From Thereva unica (taxonomy: Eukaryota > Arthropoda > Insecta > Diptera > Therevidae), in the NCBI GenBank assembly GCA_949987705.1, contig OX465283.1, positions 93,421,813 to 93,485,812 of the forward strand: a stretch of DNA of 64,000 bases, in the 5' to 3' direction. Position 1 is the stretch's first letter, and each line of letters opens with the position of its first letter. Under the pieces are notes generated by a model. The model searched no databases. It saw only the letters and a list, made by a program, of their open reading frames with translations, and was not told where the DNA came from. Below are positions 1-10,435 of the stretch, piece by piece. The translations under genes and the position numbers were made by a program.

Positions 1-2566
1 CCATTAGCTGCGTGCGCCCTTCTGCCTTTTGACGAAAACACTGCATGCATTTGTGATTATGAAATCTGACTGCATTTCGCGCATTCAAGATCCAATATTT
101 TTGTCGCAGGGTATTCAACATTAATTGCGTGCCACCGTGTAATGTGATGCGATGAATATTATCTATGATTAATTTGCTCAACGTGTGTTTTTCGGGTAAG
201 ATTATCGGATGACTCTGATCGAATGTTATGTCGGCATTTTGGATGCGTCCACCAACTCGTAGAATCCCATTTTGATCGATGAATGGGTTTAACTTTATTA
301 GTTTGCTCTTATTGGGTAATGTTTGCTTGGTTTGTAATGCTTGGATTTCATTTTCAAATTCCATATTTTGAGTGGTTTTTATCCAACAAGTTAAGGCTGC
401 CTGTATCTCCTCTGAAGTGAGATAGGTGGGTTTTGGTTTGGATGACTGTAACCATCGTCGACAGTACGCCGTGATTCGAAGCAATTTTGATAATGATGAA
501 TATCTCCCCATGATGTCTTGTTTTGAGGTATCTATATCGACATGTAGATTGGTTGTACCTTTTCGTTGTCCCGTCGTGGTCTCCGGAATGTCCTTCTGTA
601 TGGGCCAATTTTCCTTTGATTGTGTGAGCCATTTCGGACCGACCCACCATAATTGGTGTTGTTTGAGGTCACTTGGGGTTAATCCTCGTGTAGCGCAATC
701 TGCAAGATTCTCTTCGGTGCGGACATGATTCCAGATACTTTGTTCGACTAGTTGGTGTATCTGAGAAACTCTGTTGGCCACAAATGTTTCCCATGATGAT
801 GGATGTTTTCTCAACCAGGCGATGACGATTGTAGAGTCGGTCCATGCGTATGTCGTTGATCGCTCGAATGTCATATCATCTCTAACTTGTGCCAGCAATT
901 TGGCTAGTAGGTGTGCTCCGCATAATTCCAGCCTTGGCAAGGAGACTGTTTTTATAGGCGATACCTTGCTCTTAGCGGCTATTAGATGGCAAGCTATGGA
1001 TCCATCTTTGTTCTGTGTTCGAATGTATACGGCTGCAGCGTAGGCCTTGATGGACGCGTCGCAGAAACCATGTAGTTCAATGTTCTGGCCTTTGCTGTGA
1101 GTCTGGATCCATCGGGGAATTTGTATTGTTTGTATTATCGGAAGGGTTGTTCGAAATCCTCTCCATTGCTGTTCAATAGCCTTTGGGACTATTTCATCCC
1201 AATCGACTTTGGTTAACCAGAGACTTTGAATTAGAATTTTGGCGTTGATTGTTATCGGTGTGAGCCATCCCATTGGGTCAAACAATCTTGCGATCTCGGA
1301 TAGCATTTTCCTTTTCGTGAATTCATCTGGAGCTGCTTCCATTGTGACTTTGTATGACAATGTGTCCATCGATGGATTCCACAACAATCCGAGTGCCTTG
1401 ACGTCTTCATCATTTAGTGTAAGCGGTAGAGAGACCTCTCGATCGGATTCCGGGACTTCTTTTAGTATGGCTTGATGATTTGCTGCCCACTTCCGCAATT
1501 CTAGCCCTCCTGATCGTAGGAGCTGGATTATTTGCTTTTGTTTGTCCTTCGCTTCCCCTATGGTGTCTGCGCCGGTCATTAAGTCGTCGACGTAGAAGTC
1601 GTTGAGCACTGCGTCTGAACCGAATGGATAGGTGTCTGACGAGTCTCTCGCCAGTTGATGGATGGTCCTGATTGCCAGGAACGGGGCACTTTTTGTTCCG
1701 AATGTCACGGTCCGTAGCCTGTAGTCTTTGATAGGTTGGGTTGGTGATTCTCGCCAGACGATTCGCTGAAACTCGGAGTCGTCAGGATGTACTCGTATTT
1801 GACGATACATTTTCTCGACGTCGGCCATATACGCGATGTGGTAACTTCTCCAACGCATGAGAGTGGACATTAATGTTCCTTGTATCACCGGTCCATTCAG
1901 TAACACGCTGTTTAGTGACTTTCCATTGGTAGTGGGCCGGGATGCGTCGAATACTACTCGAAGCTTGGTAGTTGTACTGCTTGGTTTAAGGACAGCATGA
2001 TGAGGCAAATAACAACATCCATAGGTTGTTGTATTGTTGGGACCTTGGACTTGGAACGTTGACTCTGGGATGTTGGTTGGTACCATGTGCCCTAATGTCA
2101 AATATTCACGTATGCATTTGGCGTAGTCTGCTTTCAACGACGCTGGATCTTGTTGAAAGCGTTTTTCCATTTGCAGTAACGTCCGAACAGCTATCTGTCT
2201 TGATGCGCCTAGCGATATTTGATTCTGGTGGGCTGCAAATGGGAGTCGAACCTGGTATCGTCCGTCATTGCATCTCGTGATATTGTTAGCGAAGTGGTTT
2301 TCGCATTGTATATCTTCGTTCGTCCACTTGGGTTTTGATGGGATCTCCTCCAACTCCCAGAACCTTTTGAGCTCGTTGTCAGGAGACACCTGCGTGAAGA
2401 ACGTTATTGGGTTAGTAATTGGTTGTACTGTTGAGGCGATTTCTCCAGTGATAATCCATCCGAATACTGTGTTCTGGGCTGCGGTACGGCCGTCGCTGCT
2501 TTTTCTTAGTCCGTTCAAGAGATCTGTCCGTTGAAGTAGATACTTCAAGGCGGGGAGAATGTTTGA
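1..2566 (-). CDS. BEL/Pao retrotransposon pol, partial (runs off left edge)
   Basis: The minus-strand frame is open from 2566 to the left edge (855 codons). It ends upstream at an in-frame stop at 2567-2569, so there is no natural start. In order it shows the end of the protease region (AAQNTVFGWIITGE), reverse transcriptase with ADVEKMYRQI and the catalytic FYVDDL at about 1583-1597, RNase H with GFCDAS (about 1050-1070) and LPRLELCGA, then LADCATRG and LWWVGPKWL, and the zinc-binding start of integrase with a CMQC knuckle at about 40-55. These are BEL/Pao hallmarks. Gag and the front of the protease are missing: homology stops at a TA microsatellite, so the copy is 5' truncated. The remaining frame has no internal stop or frameshift, suggesting a fairly young copy. 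Integrase C-terminus and 3' LTR would lie beyond base 1. Confidence 0.92.
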
Positions 2567-2573
2567 TCACCAT

Positions 2574-2574
<1 letters not shown>

Positions 2575-2615
<41 letters not shown>
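2575..2615. repeat. (TA)n microsatellite
   Basis: About 40 bases of alternating AT, sitting exactly where the BEL/Pao coding sequence is cut off. It may mark the breakpoint of the 5' truncation. Confidence 0.95.
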
Positions 2616-2617
<2 letters not shown>

Positions 2618-3699
2618 CACATCTGGAAATAAAATCAATTAATTAAATACTAAATGTATAAATATTTACCTTTTTTTCAAATAAACCCAACCATGAAACC
2701 ACCAGAGACATTTCAATCCGAGAAATAAACAAAAGAGACCTAAAACAAGAAAAGAAATTACCACAAAGTATACCAAATCTAACAAAAATACTTATCTTAA
2801 AACACTCGTAGAACTTCTCCTTCAGAAAACCCCACCACATCTCAAAACGGCCTAAAATATAAACTAATTTAGATAAATAAATCTAACGAAAGAAAAAATA
2901 TACTTACCAAAACAAACCCATTTGACGTCTATGGGCCAGAAAAGGAACAGCTGATCAGACATCGAATACATAACCCGAAATTATATACTTCGCAGACGTA
3001 GCCCCTTACTACAGAATAGCCTCAACCATTATTCTAAGAGAAAATAAATACCGACTCACAGTCAACGTCAGATCAGATTGCATTCAGTCTTTCTAGCGAA
3101 TTGGCCTAGAAGATATAAAATCGTCTTGAGGTTTTCGAAGCAATTTCAAACAAAAAAAGCGGTATTGAAGCTTTTTCCTATCTTAGAATCTGCTAAAGTA
3201 CTGAGTTAGCATTCTAAAGGGAATCACAGTGAGATTTCTCACCAAAAACTTAATACGCAAAAATTGATTTGCAGCAACTATCGAACACGAGAGGGACCCC
3301 GATACCCTGAGAAACAACAAACACACCAGCAGCGAGGCAGTGCAGCAAAGCAGTGCGCAGGCAGCAACTATCAAAGGCAGCTTCTATAAGATATTGCATC
3401 TGAGTACAACAGGCAACATTCCTGGCACTTGGGCAGCTAATTGCAGAGGTTCATCGAAAACCATACAACCCGACATCCAGGTGGCGTTAGTAATTTTTCC
3501 AACAAAACCAAATAAAATATTAAATCTTAACAAGTAAATTCATTTAATTAAGTATATCAAAATTATATTAGAATTATATTCGAAAGGATTAATTATCAAA
3601 TCAAAATAAAACATTAGTTAGTTATTTGGAAAGGTTCATCTTTTTTTGAATCACACCCTTCCGGCACCTTCATATATATTCAGAAATTAAATTGCTAAT
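2616..3699. other. AT-rich stretch, no gene recognised
   Basis: Only short open frames with no recognisable motif. A TATA-like AGATATAAAATC at about 3110 and a GC-richer patch at 3290-3480 look as if they could belong to a retroelement LTR or 5' UTR, but I found no second copy, so I make no call. Confidence 0.3.
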
Positions 3700-4408
3700 T
3701 CTGAACAATTAGTATTCTTCCATTTCTGGCTAAGGTTCTCGAAAAGCTGTTAGCAACTCAGATCCTTGAGTATTGTGATCGTCTTCGACTCATTAATGTT
3801 TGGCAATCGGGATTTCGCAAGCATCATAGCTGCGAAACTGCGCTCCTCAAAGTTACAACTGATATCCGTAACTCTCTCGACGCTCATCACATTTGTTGCC
3901 TATTGCTGCTCGACTTCTCTAAAGCCTTTGATAGCGTAAATCACTCTCTACTTTTGCAGAAACTTTCCTCTCATCTTCATTTTTCTACTTCTGCTAACGA
4001 ACTGCTGCAAAGTTTTTTAACCGACCGCTCTCAGAAAGTTATACTTGGTCGTTGTAGTTCCTCGATAGCTCCACTCCGTGCTGGCGTACCCCAAGGTTCC
4101 ATTCTGGGTCCTCTATTATTCAGTATCTTTATTAACGATCTTCCTTCGGTTGTAACACATTCTCAGATTCATATGTACGCTGATGATGTGCAACTTTATA
4201 TCTCAGCGCCCAATGATCAAATTCAAAGATGTTTGGAGGAGCTTGCTGCTGACCTTCGCCGTGTTTCTTCCTGGTCGACCTCAAACTTACTTCAACTTAA
4301 TCCTTCGAAGTCTCATTGCATCTTTTTCTCTCATTCTGCCACTCTTCGTCCTGACCTCTCCGCTATCGCTTTAAATGGGGTCCCTTTAGCAAGTGTTGAG
4401 AAGGTAAA
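3700..4408 (+). pseudogene. LINE reverse transcriptase, N-terminal part (Jockey/CR1-type)
   Basis: The frame from about 3706 reads ISILPFLAKVLEKL, then GFRKHHSCETALL, LLLDFSKAFDSVNHSLLL (about 3900-3955), AGVPQGSILGPLLFSIFIND and the catalytic MYADDVQLYI near 4173-4200, then the thumb motif LNPSKSHCIFF. This is the RT of a Jockey/CR1-type non-LTR retrotransposon. There is no endonuclease domain upstream, so the copy is 5' truncated, as is usual for LINEs. Homology breaks in an A-run at about 4405 and resumes at 5425, so the gene was split by the insertion at 4409-5424. The catalytic YADD is intact. Confidence 0.85.
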
Positions 4409-4418
4409 AAAAAAAATT

Positions 4419-4437
4419 GGCAGTTATAGGGACTGCC
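4419..4437. repeat. Terminal hairpin of the Helentron-like element
   Basis: A perfect 6-bp stem, GGCAGT (4419-4424) and ACTGCC (4432-4437), around a 7-base loop. On the minus strand it lies about 10 bases before the element's 3' junction, the usual place of a Helitron-type 3' hairpin. Confidence 0.7.
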
Positions 4438-4469
4438 GATAGAAGTGAAAACTTAGAACTTAGATGTTG

Positions 4470-4739
4470 AAATTCGATTCTTTTGAAGTAATACAAAATT
4501 CTATATTTCTTGAAAGAACTAAATCTTTTTGATTGCAGTATTTTCATTAGGACATTAACCAACTTATTAAAATATGTAGCACAAGTAACTGCGTCTTCAT
4601 TAATAAGTGTACTTTTTTCTATAAAATTTAATGCTGCTGCATCTTCAACCGATATCTCAGAATTATTTTTTAAATTATGTAATAATTGTAGCAATTTTGA
4701 CCATCCTATTTCATTAGCACTTTTGTAAAAAAGATACAA
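4470..4739 (-). pseudogene. Helitron/Helentron Rep fragment
   Basis: The translation contains NEIGWSKLLQLLHNLKNN, CATYFNKLVNVLMKIL and YYFKRIEFQH, which match my memory of the stretch just before the HUH motif in Rep proteins of the endonuclease-bearing Helitron lineage. It stops right at KRIEFQH, before the catalytic histidines, and runs into the element's terminal sequence. It is a deletion relic and cannot be functional. Confidence 0.6.
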
Positions 4740-5192
4740 TCGGGTTATGGTAACTAAAGTAAGAAATGAAAATGTTTGATTCGAATTTATCTAAGTATCG
4801 CGTAAAAACCGCATCGATCGTCGTTTTATATTTGGTAGTACTAAGTTTCCGATCATTGGACATATTTAAATTAAGTGTTGTATTTAAAAAATCAATTAAT
4901 GGTAGCTATCATCTGCAAAGTTAATATTGAAGTCTCCACTTAAAATCATCTGTACATTATCATATTTTTCGCCGAATCTTTTTTCGAGAATTTCAGAACC
5001 TTCTTTTGTATAAATCATCAAATTTTCGAATAAAAATTGTTGTATCTGTCTCATAGATTTTCCAGGCGAAATATAAACGGCAACCATTAATACGTATTGC
5101 CCATTCTCGGAACTGCAACGAGCAACGCATATTTCGCCTATATCAGAAACATTAACACCAATGCATCTAGTGAATTTAGTATGTATGTCCAT
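4740..5192 (-). pseudogene. Endonuclease/exonuclease-like domain fragment
   Basis: The open part (5192 to about 4896) contains VAVYISPGKSMRQIQQFL and ILSGDFNINF. The second is the typical SGDFN core of apurinic-type endonuclease domains. A stop and frame change near 4898 separate it from a continuation containing TTIDAVFTRYLD and ISYFSYHNP, the end of the same domain. It is broken by at least one frameshift. It lies within the Helentron-like insertion and probably derives from its autonomous parent. Confidence 0.6.
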
Positions 5193-5424
5193 ATATGAAG
5201 TAATGAAGTGTGACGTTCAAAATGACTGGTTTTATATTTTCATTTTCGATACTTAATTGAATAATAGTAGGCGGTCAGATTTATTTTTTTATTCAAAATC
5301 AAAAAGTTTTTGATTATAATCGATTGAGCGCGTGCGCCAGTCATGAGCATGTCGGTGACGCGAACCCATAACATTTTCCCCTATCAAAAAGTGCCCAACG
5401 CGGCTAAAGAAGTTTTCACTTCAA

Positions 5425-6010
5425 AAATCTTGGAGTTATCTTGAATGCCGAAATGACCTGCTGCGATCATGTTAGTTCCATCATTCGCAAAACATACGGG
5501 CAACTGTCGAAACATAGGTTCCATTGCGGTTTTCTCACTAGGACTGTCCGTATGTACTTAGTGAAGGCACTAATTTTACCTCTTCTCATGCATGGTCTGT
5601 CTATTTTTCCTGCTCTTGATGCCTCCTGCGCTCGTAAACTTGAAATTGCTTTTAACGACTGTGTTCGTTTCATTTACAAGTTACGCCGTTCTGACCACAT
5701 CTCCCCTTATTCTAATTCCATTATGGGCTGTTCTTTTAGTGACTACCGGGAGTATCGACTTCTGCGTCTGTTTCACGATATCCTCCATCATCGTAAACCA
5801 TCTTACCTCAACCAGTTTGTGCAGTACACAAGATCGCTTCGAAATAACAGTGTGATTATTCCGCGTTTTCATACGTTAATTGGTCAGCGATCTTTCTTCG
5901 TCCACGCAGCTTTGCTATGGAATTCTCTCCCAGTTGAACTACAACGTGCTGATTCAATGGGCATTTTCAGGAAGCATCTTTTTGATTTAATATCTAATAG
6001 GTCTGTTTAG
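5425..6010 (+). pseudogene. LINE reverse transcriptase C-terminal part
   Basis: This continues the LINE interrupted at 4408. It starts NLGVILNAEMTCCDHVS, the conserved thumb LGV motif, and runs through YLVKALILPLLMHG, HISPYSNSIMGCSF and WNSLPVELQRADS to the stop at 6010. The block after the insertion is open. The 3' UTR follows to about 6205, and the element ends in a TAAA-type tail. Confidence 0.85.
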
Positions 6011-6205
6011 AGCATGAAAACAATACTTCAATTATTTTTAGTTTAATTTTAAATTATATATGTAATTAGTCGTAATTAATTTTAATGTTATTTGTAATTC
6101 TTATATTTTTATTTTATTCTACTTTCTCTCTGTCAATTTAAGTTCTCCAAATTTCTAATTAATGTACTTTAATTTAAGATTTTAATCTTTGTACATGTCC
6201 TAATA

Positions 6206-6227
6206 ATTAAAATAAATAAATAAATAA
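6206..6227 (+). repeat. LINE 3' tail, (TAAA)n
   Basis: AAATAAATAAATAAA closes the LINE's 3' UTR. The next unit starts within this tail, so the two elements abut with no spacer. Confidence 0.8.
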
Positions 6228-6623
6228 AGTTAGCACAAGGAAAGAAGAAATCATTATCTTCCAATTTAATTTTGGAATTAGATAGAGTTAAAGGCATGAT
6301 TAACTTATATCCAAAAACCCGTTCACGGTCAGTCAAATAGTTTTTGCATAATGAATTTTGCAATTAAGTAAATTCAAAAAGTTAAATTTGTTACTGCGCC
6401 AAATAAAAAACTCCCATGTTGGTCCTGATTTTTTTACGTATGCTCTAAGACTCTCTTTACAATATCCAATCATTAAAATTCTGGTATTTAAATTTTTTTA
6501 AGATTTTTGGCAAAAAACTGCAACTAAGGCGTTTTTTCCACAAAAATTGCTAACTCGGCGACGCCAGAAATGCTAGGCGCGTTTCAAATTCGCTCGAAAA
6601 AGGACTCAGTTTTTATTGCACCA
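6226..6623. repeat. Left arm of a long inverted repeat
   Basis: From GTTAGCACAAGG inward this ~400-base stretch recurs reverse-complemented at 9446-9852 with small indels and substitutions. The outer ends read AAAGTTAGCACAAGG and CCTTGTGCTAACTTT. I saw no convincing target duplication. The unit is either a long-TIR transposon or a foldback element. Confidence 0.85.
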
Positions 6624-7297
6624 ATTTAGCTGCTTTTTTTTAAATTTGGGTAGCGAATCAAAAAGGCTTAATTTTACTGGATGAATCGATATGGACAAAT
6701 TTTGTTCAGACTAGTAGAGGCCGAGTAGTAGCTTAGAGCGTGGTGTTCGTACAATTGCACAATACAAATGATGTCATTGTGAGGTTCTAGACTAATATTC
6801 ATTCAGCAGCAGCAGAGCCGGTTCTACAAGTTAATCTACACTGGTATTCTTTCATCGCGAGTAACTCCAGCGGGAAAACTAGCGAGGGGTACACTGGTAA
6901 CCCAAGAATTCTTTAATGAGTTAAGAATAGTGATGTGCAAAAATGGTCATTCAGTTTTTTCCTCCAAGCTTCTCGCTCACTGGCTAGAGTCCTCCAATTT
7001 CTTACGCCCAACAGGTGTTCAGCGTCTGTATCTACGGCAGCTTTTCCTCGGCCATCCTGTCACCGATTATGATACCCTTATATATTTTCTTCACTGGTCT
7101 GTTTTCCTGCATCCGCGTCCTGCCCGTCGTAGTCTACTTATTAACTTCCCAGTATAGGAAGTTATTGTAATCGGTCCGAAAATCGAAATCGAAAATTTCA
7201 ACGTATTTTCATCTTTCAAGGTCCCAGGAGCATTTTAAGCAAAAAATTGGGAGGAAGTATGTGTGTGTGTATGTGCGTACGGATGTGGTCATTTTTT
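6624..7297. other. Interior of the long inverted-repeat unit, no gene recognised
   Basis: Short open frames only, the longest 75 codons at 6930-7157 with no recognisable motif. A short GT-rich run lies at 7260-7270. Confidence 0.3.
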
Positions 7298-7950
7298 CCT
7301 GCACGATATCGCGCGAACCAAAACTGATATCGACTTCGTTGAGGTGTCGTTCGAAGCGTATTAACCGAAATATGATCTGAACAGATTTTTATGAGATTCG
7401 GTCCAGCCGTTTTTTTGTTTAAGCGACGTAAGTGATTTTTGTACCTGCACGATATCGCCCGAACCACGAAATATATTGACTTACTTGAGGTGCCGTTCGA
7501 AGCGTATTAGCGACAATATAATCTGAAAAGATTTTTATAATATTCGGTCGAGCGGTTTTTTGATTTAAATGACTTAAGTGATTTTTGTACCTGCACGATA
7601 TCGCGCGAACTATAAAAGATATCGACTTAGTTGACGTGCCGTTCGAGGAGTATTAACCAAAATATGATCTGAAAAGATTTTCATAAAATTCGGTCTAGCG
7701 GTTTTTTTGTTTAAGCGGCGTAAGGGATTTTTCTACCTGCACGTTATGGCCCGAACCACAAAAGATATTGACTTACTTGAGGTGCCGTTCGAAGCGTATT
7801 AGCGACAATATAATCTGAATTTTTTTTATAATATTCGGTCCAGCGGTTTTTTTGGTTTAAATGACTTAAGTGATTTTTGTACCTGCACGATACCGCGCGA
7901 ACTAAAAACTATATCGACTTCATTGAGGTGCCGAAAAACATTAATACCTA
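7298..7950. repeat. 146-bp tandem array with dimeric substructure
   Basis: Units begin with a CCTGCACGATATCGC-like motif at 7298, 7444, 7590, 7736 and 7882, an exact 146-base spacing, for about 4.4 copies. Units 1, 3 and 5 share one variant (GCGCGAAC, TATTAACC). Units 2 and 4 share another (CCCGAACCAC, TATTAGCGACAATAT). The array therefore behaves as 292-base dimers. No long open frame runs through it. Confidence 0.9.
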
Positions 7951-8189
7951 ATCTTGTAAGTGCGCACATTTAGTTTGACATTTTAGCGAAAATATTGATA
8001 AACAATTGTGACAAATTCTCGGTATTATACATATATTCTATATTGCCTATTGGTCATTTATTATTAAAATATCCAATCATAATATTCAACATCCATCATA
8101 CTGGAAAGTTGATCGTGTGGACCGAAAGGGTCGAACCCACATCCCAACTAGTTTTGATTTAGTTGACGATGTCTATTTTTTTGTAGATT

Positions 8190-9168
8190 TGGCACAGTTC
8201 GTCATTGCATCTGATTTTCCACATACCGTTTACGTTTAGGTCCAATAATATGTCTTAAGATTTTTCTCTCAAAAGCTGCTAATTAGTTTGCGACTTTTTG
8301 AGAGGGTCATTGTCCACGTCTTTGAGTCACAACAAGCCTCAAGCCTCGGCCACGATACGAGCGGCCAGCGGCGAGCGGTGAGCGGTGAGCGGCGAGCGGC
8401 AGAGCGGTGGTGGCCAGGATACGAGCGGCGATTCGACTTCTTCAGTAGTAGAAAAGCTATCTCCGGAAGATATGCTAAAAGTATGAAGTTTAAGTGATAA
8501 TATTTTGTTGAAAAGGCGTATTCTCAATAAATTAATTTATAATAGCAAATATGGAGTTCATCCCATTAACGAGCGAAGAAGAAGGTTTGGTGAATATCAC
8601 CATCCATCTTTCGGGTTAAAAAAAGATAAAATTCGTGTTTTCGAATACACGAGAATGTCAATTGAAACCTTTAATTACATTCTGGGCAAGATAAACAATC
8701 TTTTACAATATTTTTTTACACTTTTTTTCCATTGCTACAACAAAATAATAACAGAGCGGCGAGCGGCACCAAAAAAATTTAATGTCTCGGATTAGCGGCG
8801 AGCGGCACTTCAGTATTGCCGCTCTGCCGCTCACCGCTCGCCGCTCGTATCGCGGCCGGATTCAAGCGTTTTCCATATAAAACTATACAAACATAAAGCT
8901 CAGAATCGCCGCTGTGCCGCTCTGCCGCTCACCGCTAGCCGCTCGCCGCTCGTATCGTGACCGAGGCTTCAGGCCTTCTAAGAGATTTGTATAGTTCAAA
9001 TTTAGTTTTCCTGTATAGCAATCTTGATTGAATTACTTTACGCAGTGAATAAAAACGTTGATTGCCCTGTTGTATTCTGCTTTTAATTTCCTCCAGCTCT
9101 TCGTTTGTTGACGACACTATTGTTCCTAGGTATTTAAAGCTCTTCACTACCTCTATATTGGTCTTGCA
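8190..9168 (-). pseudogene. LINE reverse transcriptase C-terminal fragment (RTE-like)
   Basis: Minus-strand translation from about 9168 gives KSFKYLGTIVSS, IKSRIQQGNQRFYSLRKV and FELYKSLRRP. After the MITE at 8342-8968 it resumes with DSKTWTMTLSKSRKL and ILRHIIGPKRKRYVENQMQ and a stop near 8212. This is the post-catalytic part of an RTE/BovB-like RT, where family members have ETWTLT and RKIYGP motifs. With the MITE and one copy of its 3-bp duplication ignored, the reading frame is continuous. Confidence 0.75.
8342..8968. mobile_element. PIF/Harbinger-type MITE with GCGGCGAGCGG-rich ends
   Basis: Ends are AGCCTCGGCCACGATACG (left) and its near-complement CGTATCGTGACCGAGGCT (right), flanked by TCA at 8339-8341 and 8969-8971, a 3-bp target duplication. 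The arms are built from repeated GCGGCGAGCGG-like decamers. The right side carries two successive copies of the arm (about 8810-8865 and 8910-8968). The AT-rich core has no transposase. It lies within the RTE-like RT fragment. Confidence 0.75.
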
Positions 9169-9445
9169 GTTTTGCCTTCGTCTTGTACATTAAGCAAAAC
9201 CAAGAATAAGACTAACATTTAGCTATGCTCGCAAGACCAAGCCAAGACTATATCAGTTTTGTCTTGTTCACTAGTTATGAAGATTTTAATTTTGAAGTTT
9301 TGGATTATTTTTAATGTTTTAACGTTTCGTGCAGCGAGCCGCACCGTCTCCCAGCTAGTAACAAAAAAAAATCAAACAAAATTCGGTAATTTTTCTAATT
9401 TGTTTAAGAAATTATGTTTAACAATATTTTATTGAAAGTTGTGCT

Positions 9446-9852
9446 CAATAGAAACTGAGTCCTTTTTTGAGCGAATTTGAAACGCGCCTAGCATTTCTAG
9501 CGTCGCCGAGTTAGCAATTTTTGTGGAAAAAACGCCTTAGTTGCAGTTTTTTGCCAAAAATCTTAAAAAAATTAAAAACCATAAAAAAATTTAAATACCA
9601 GAATTTTAATGATTGGATATTGTAAAGAGAGTCTTAGAGCATACGTAAAAAAATCAGGACCAACATGGGAGTTTTTCTTTTGGCGCAGTAACAAATTTAA
9701 CTTTTTAAATTCACTTAATTGCAAAATTCATTATGCAAAAACTATTTGACCGACCGTGATCGGGTTTGGATATAAGTTAATCATGCCTTTAACTATCTAA
9801 TTCCAAAATTAAATTGGAAGATAATGAATTCTTCTTTCCTTGTGCTAACTTT
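9446..9852. repeat. Right arm of the long inverted repeat
   Basis: Reverse complement of 6226-6623, with an extra ~20-base AT-rich insertion near 9565. Both arms carry the same GCGTCGCCGAGTTAGC-like internal segment. The 2.8-kb interior between the arms holds the tandem array and the RTE fragment. Confidence 0.85.
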
Positions 9853-10270
9853 AAAGTGAGGTACTTTTTTTCGCGGTTTTCGACAATTTTGCAATGCAAA
9901 AATTCAAATTTCAAAAATCCACCTTAGGGTAAGTTTTAGCAAATCTAATAACAAACAAAACATGCTCAACAAATTTTTCGCCTAGAAGCCTTCGTTAAGA
10001 GATATTTAACCAGAAAGGTCAAAAAACAGGGAATTTTTAGTGAATTTTTCAGTTTTTGGGCTACCAAAAGTTTTCCTGGGAGTTTCATGCTTGCGCACCC
10101 CCTAAATATTGTTGAGGATATCATTTCTGACCGATTCCACCAAAAAAGTCCGTTACATCACGCCAAAACCAAAAGTTATAGCTTTCACTGCTCTAGCGCC
10201 TGGACTAGTAAGAATATAACAGCGCTCCGCAAGTTTTACCGCTATTACAATAGCGACCGCTCCACTGAAA
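9853..10270. other. Unassigned AT-rich stretch
   Basis: No motif recognised. The start of an 89-codon open frame (10087-10356) lies here, but only its last part, SRNTRLANSAH, resembles a LINE. Confidence 0.3.
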
Positions 10271-10435
10271 TAAACCTCCTGCCTTCACGGCAATTTTTTT
10301 CCCGCAACACAAGACTAGCCAACTCGGCTCACCCCTTCACGCACATTACGGTTTAGCAGTTCGTTTATAGATAGAACAACTCGATTGTGGAACTGTCTCC
10401 CGCAGTCGGTATTTCCGAACTCATATAACATCTTA

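Larger units (their letters stand above)
4409..5424 (-). mobile_element. Non-autonomous Helentron-like element inside the LINE
   Basis: A 1.0-kb insertion splits the LINE. GAAGTGAAAACTT at 4442-4454 is repeated as AAGTTTTCACTTC at 5410-5422, a perfect 13-base inverted pair. Beyond the left copy lies a hairpin at 4419-4437. On the minus strand this places a hairpin at the 3' end next to a T-run, as in Helitron-type elements, and the minus strand carries degenerate endonuclease and Rep fragments. Rep together with an apurinic-like endonuclease is the signature of the Helentron (Helitron2) lineage. The endonuclease fragment lies upstream of the Rep fragment, so the interior is rearranged. The class call is an inference from content and ends. 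Confidence 0.6.

Noticed and set aside
354..650. 98-codon minus-strand open frame
   Set aside because: Shifted-frame shadow of the BEL/Pao pol gene, whose own frame is open throughout.
6930..7157. 75-codon frame inside the long inverted-repeat unit
   Set aside because: No recognisable motif; likely chance.
8100..8150. GGGTCGAACCCAC resembling a tRNA T-arm/B box
   Set aside because: No A box or cloverleaf could be built on either strand.
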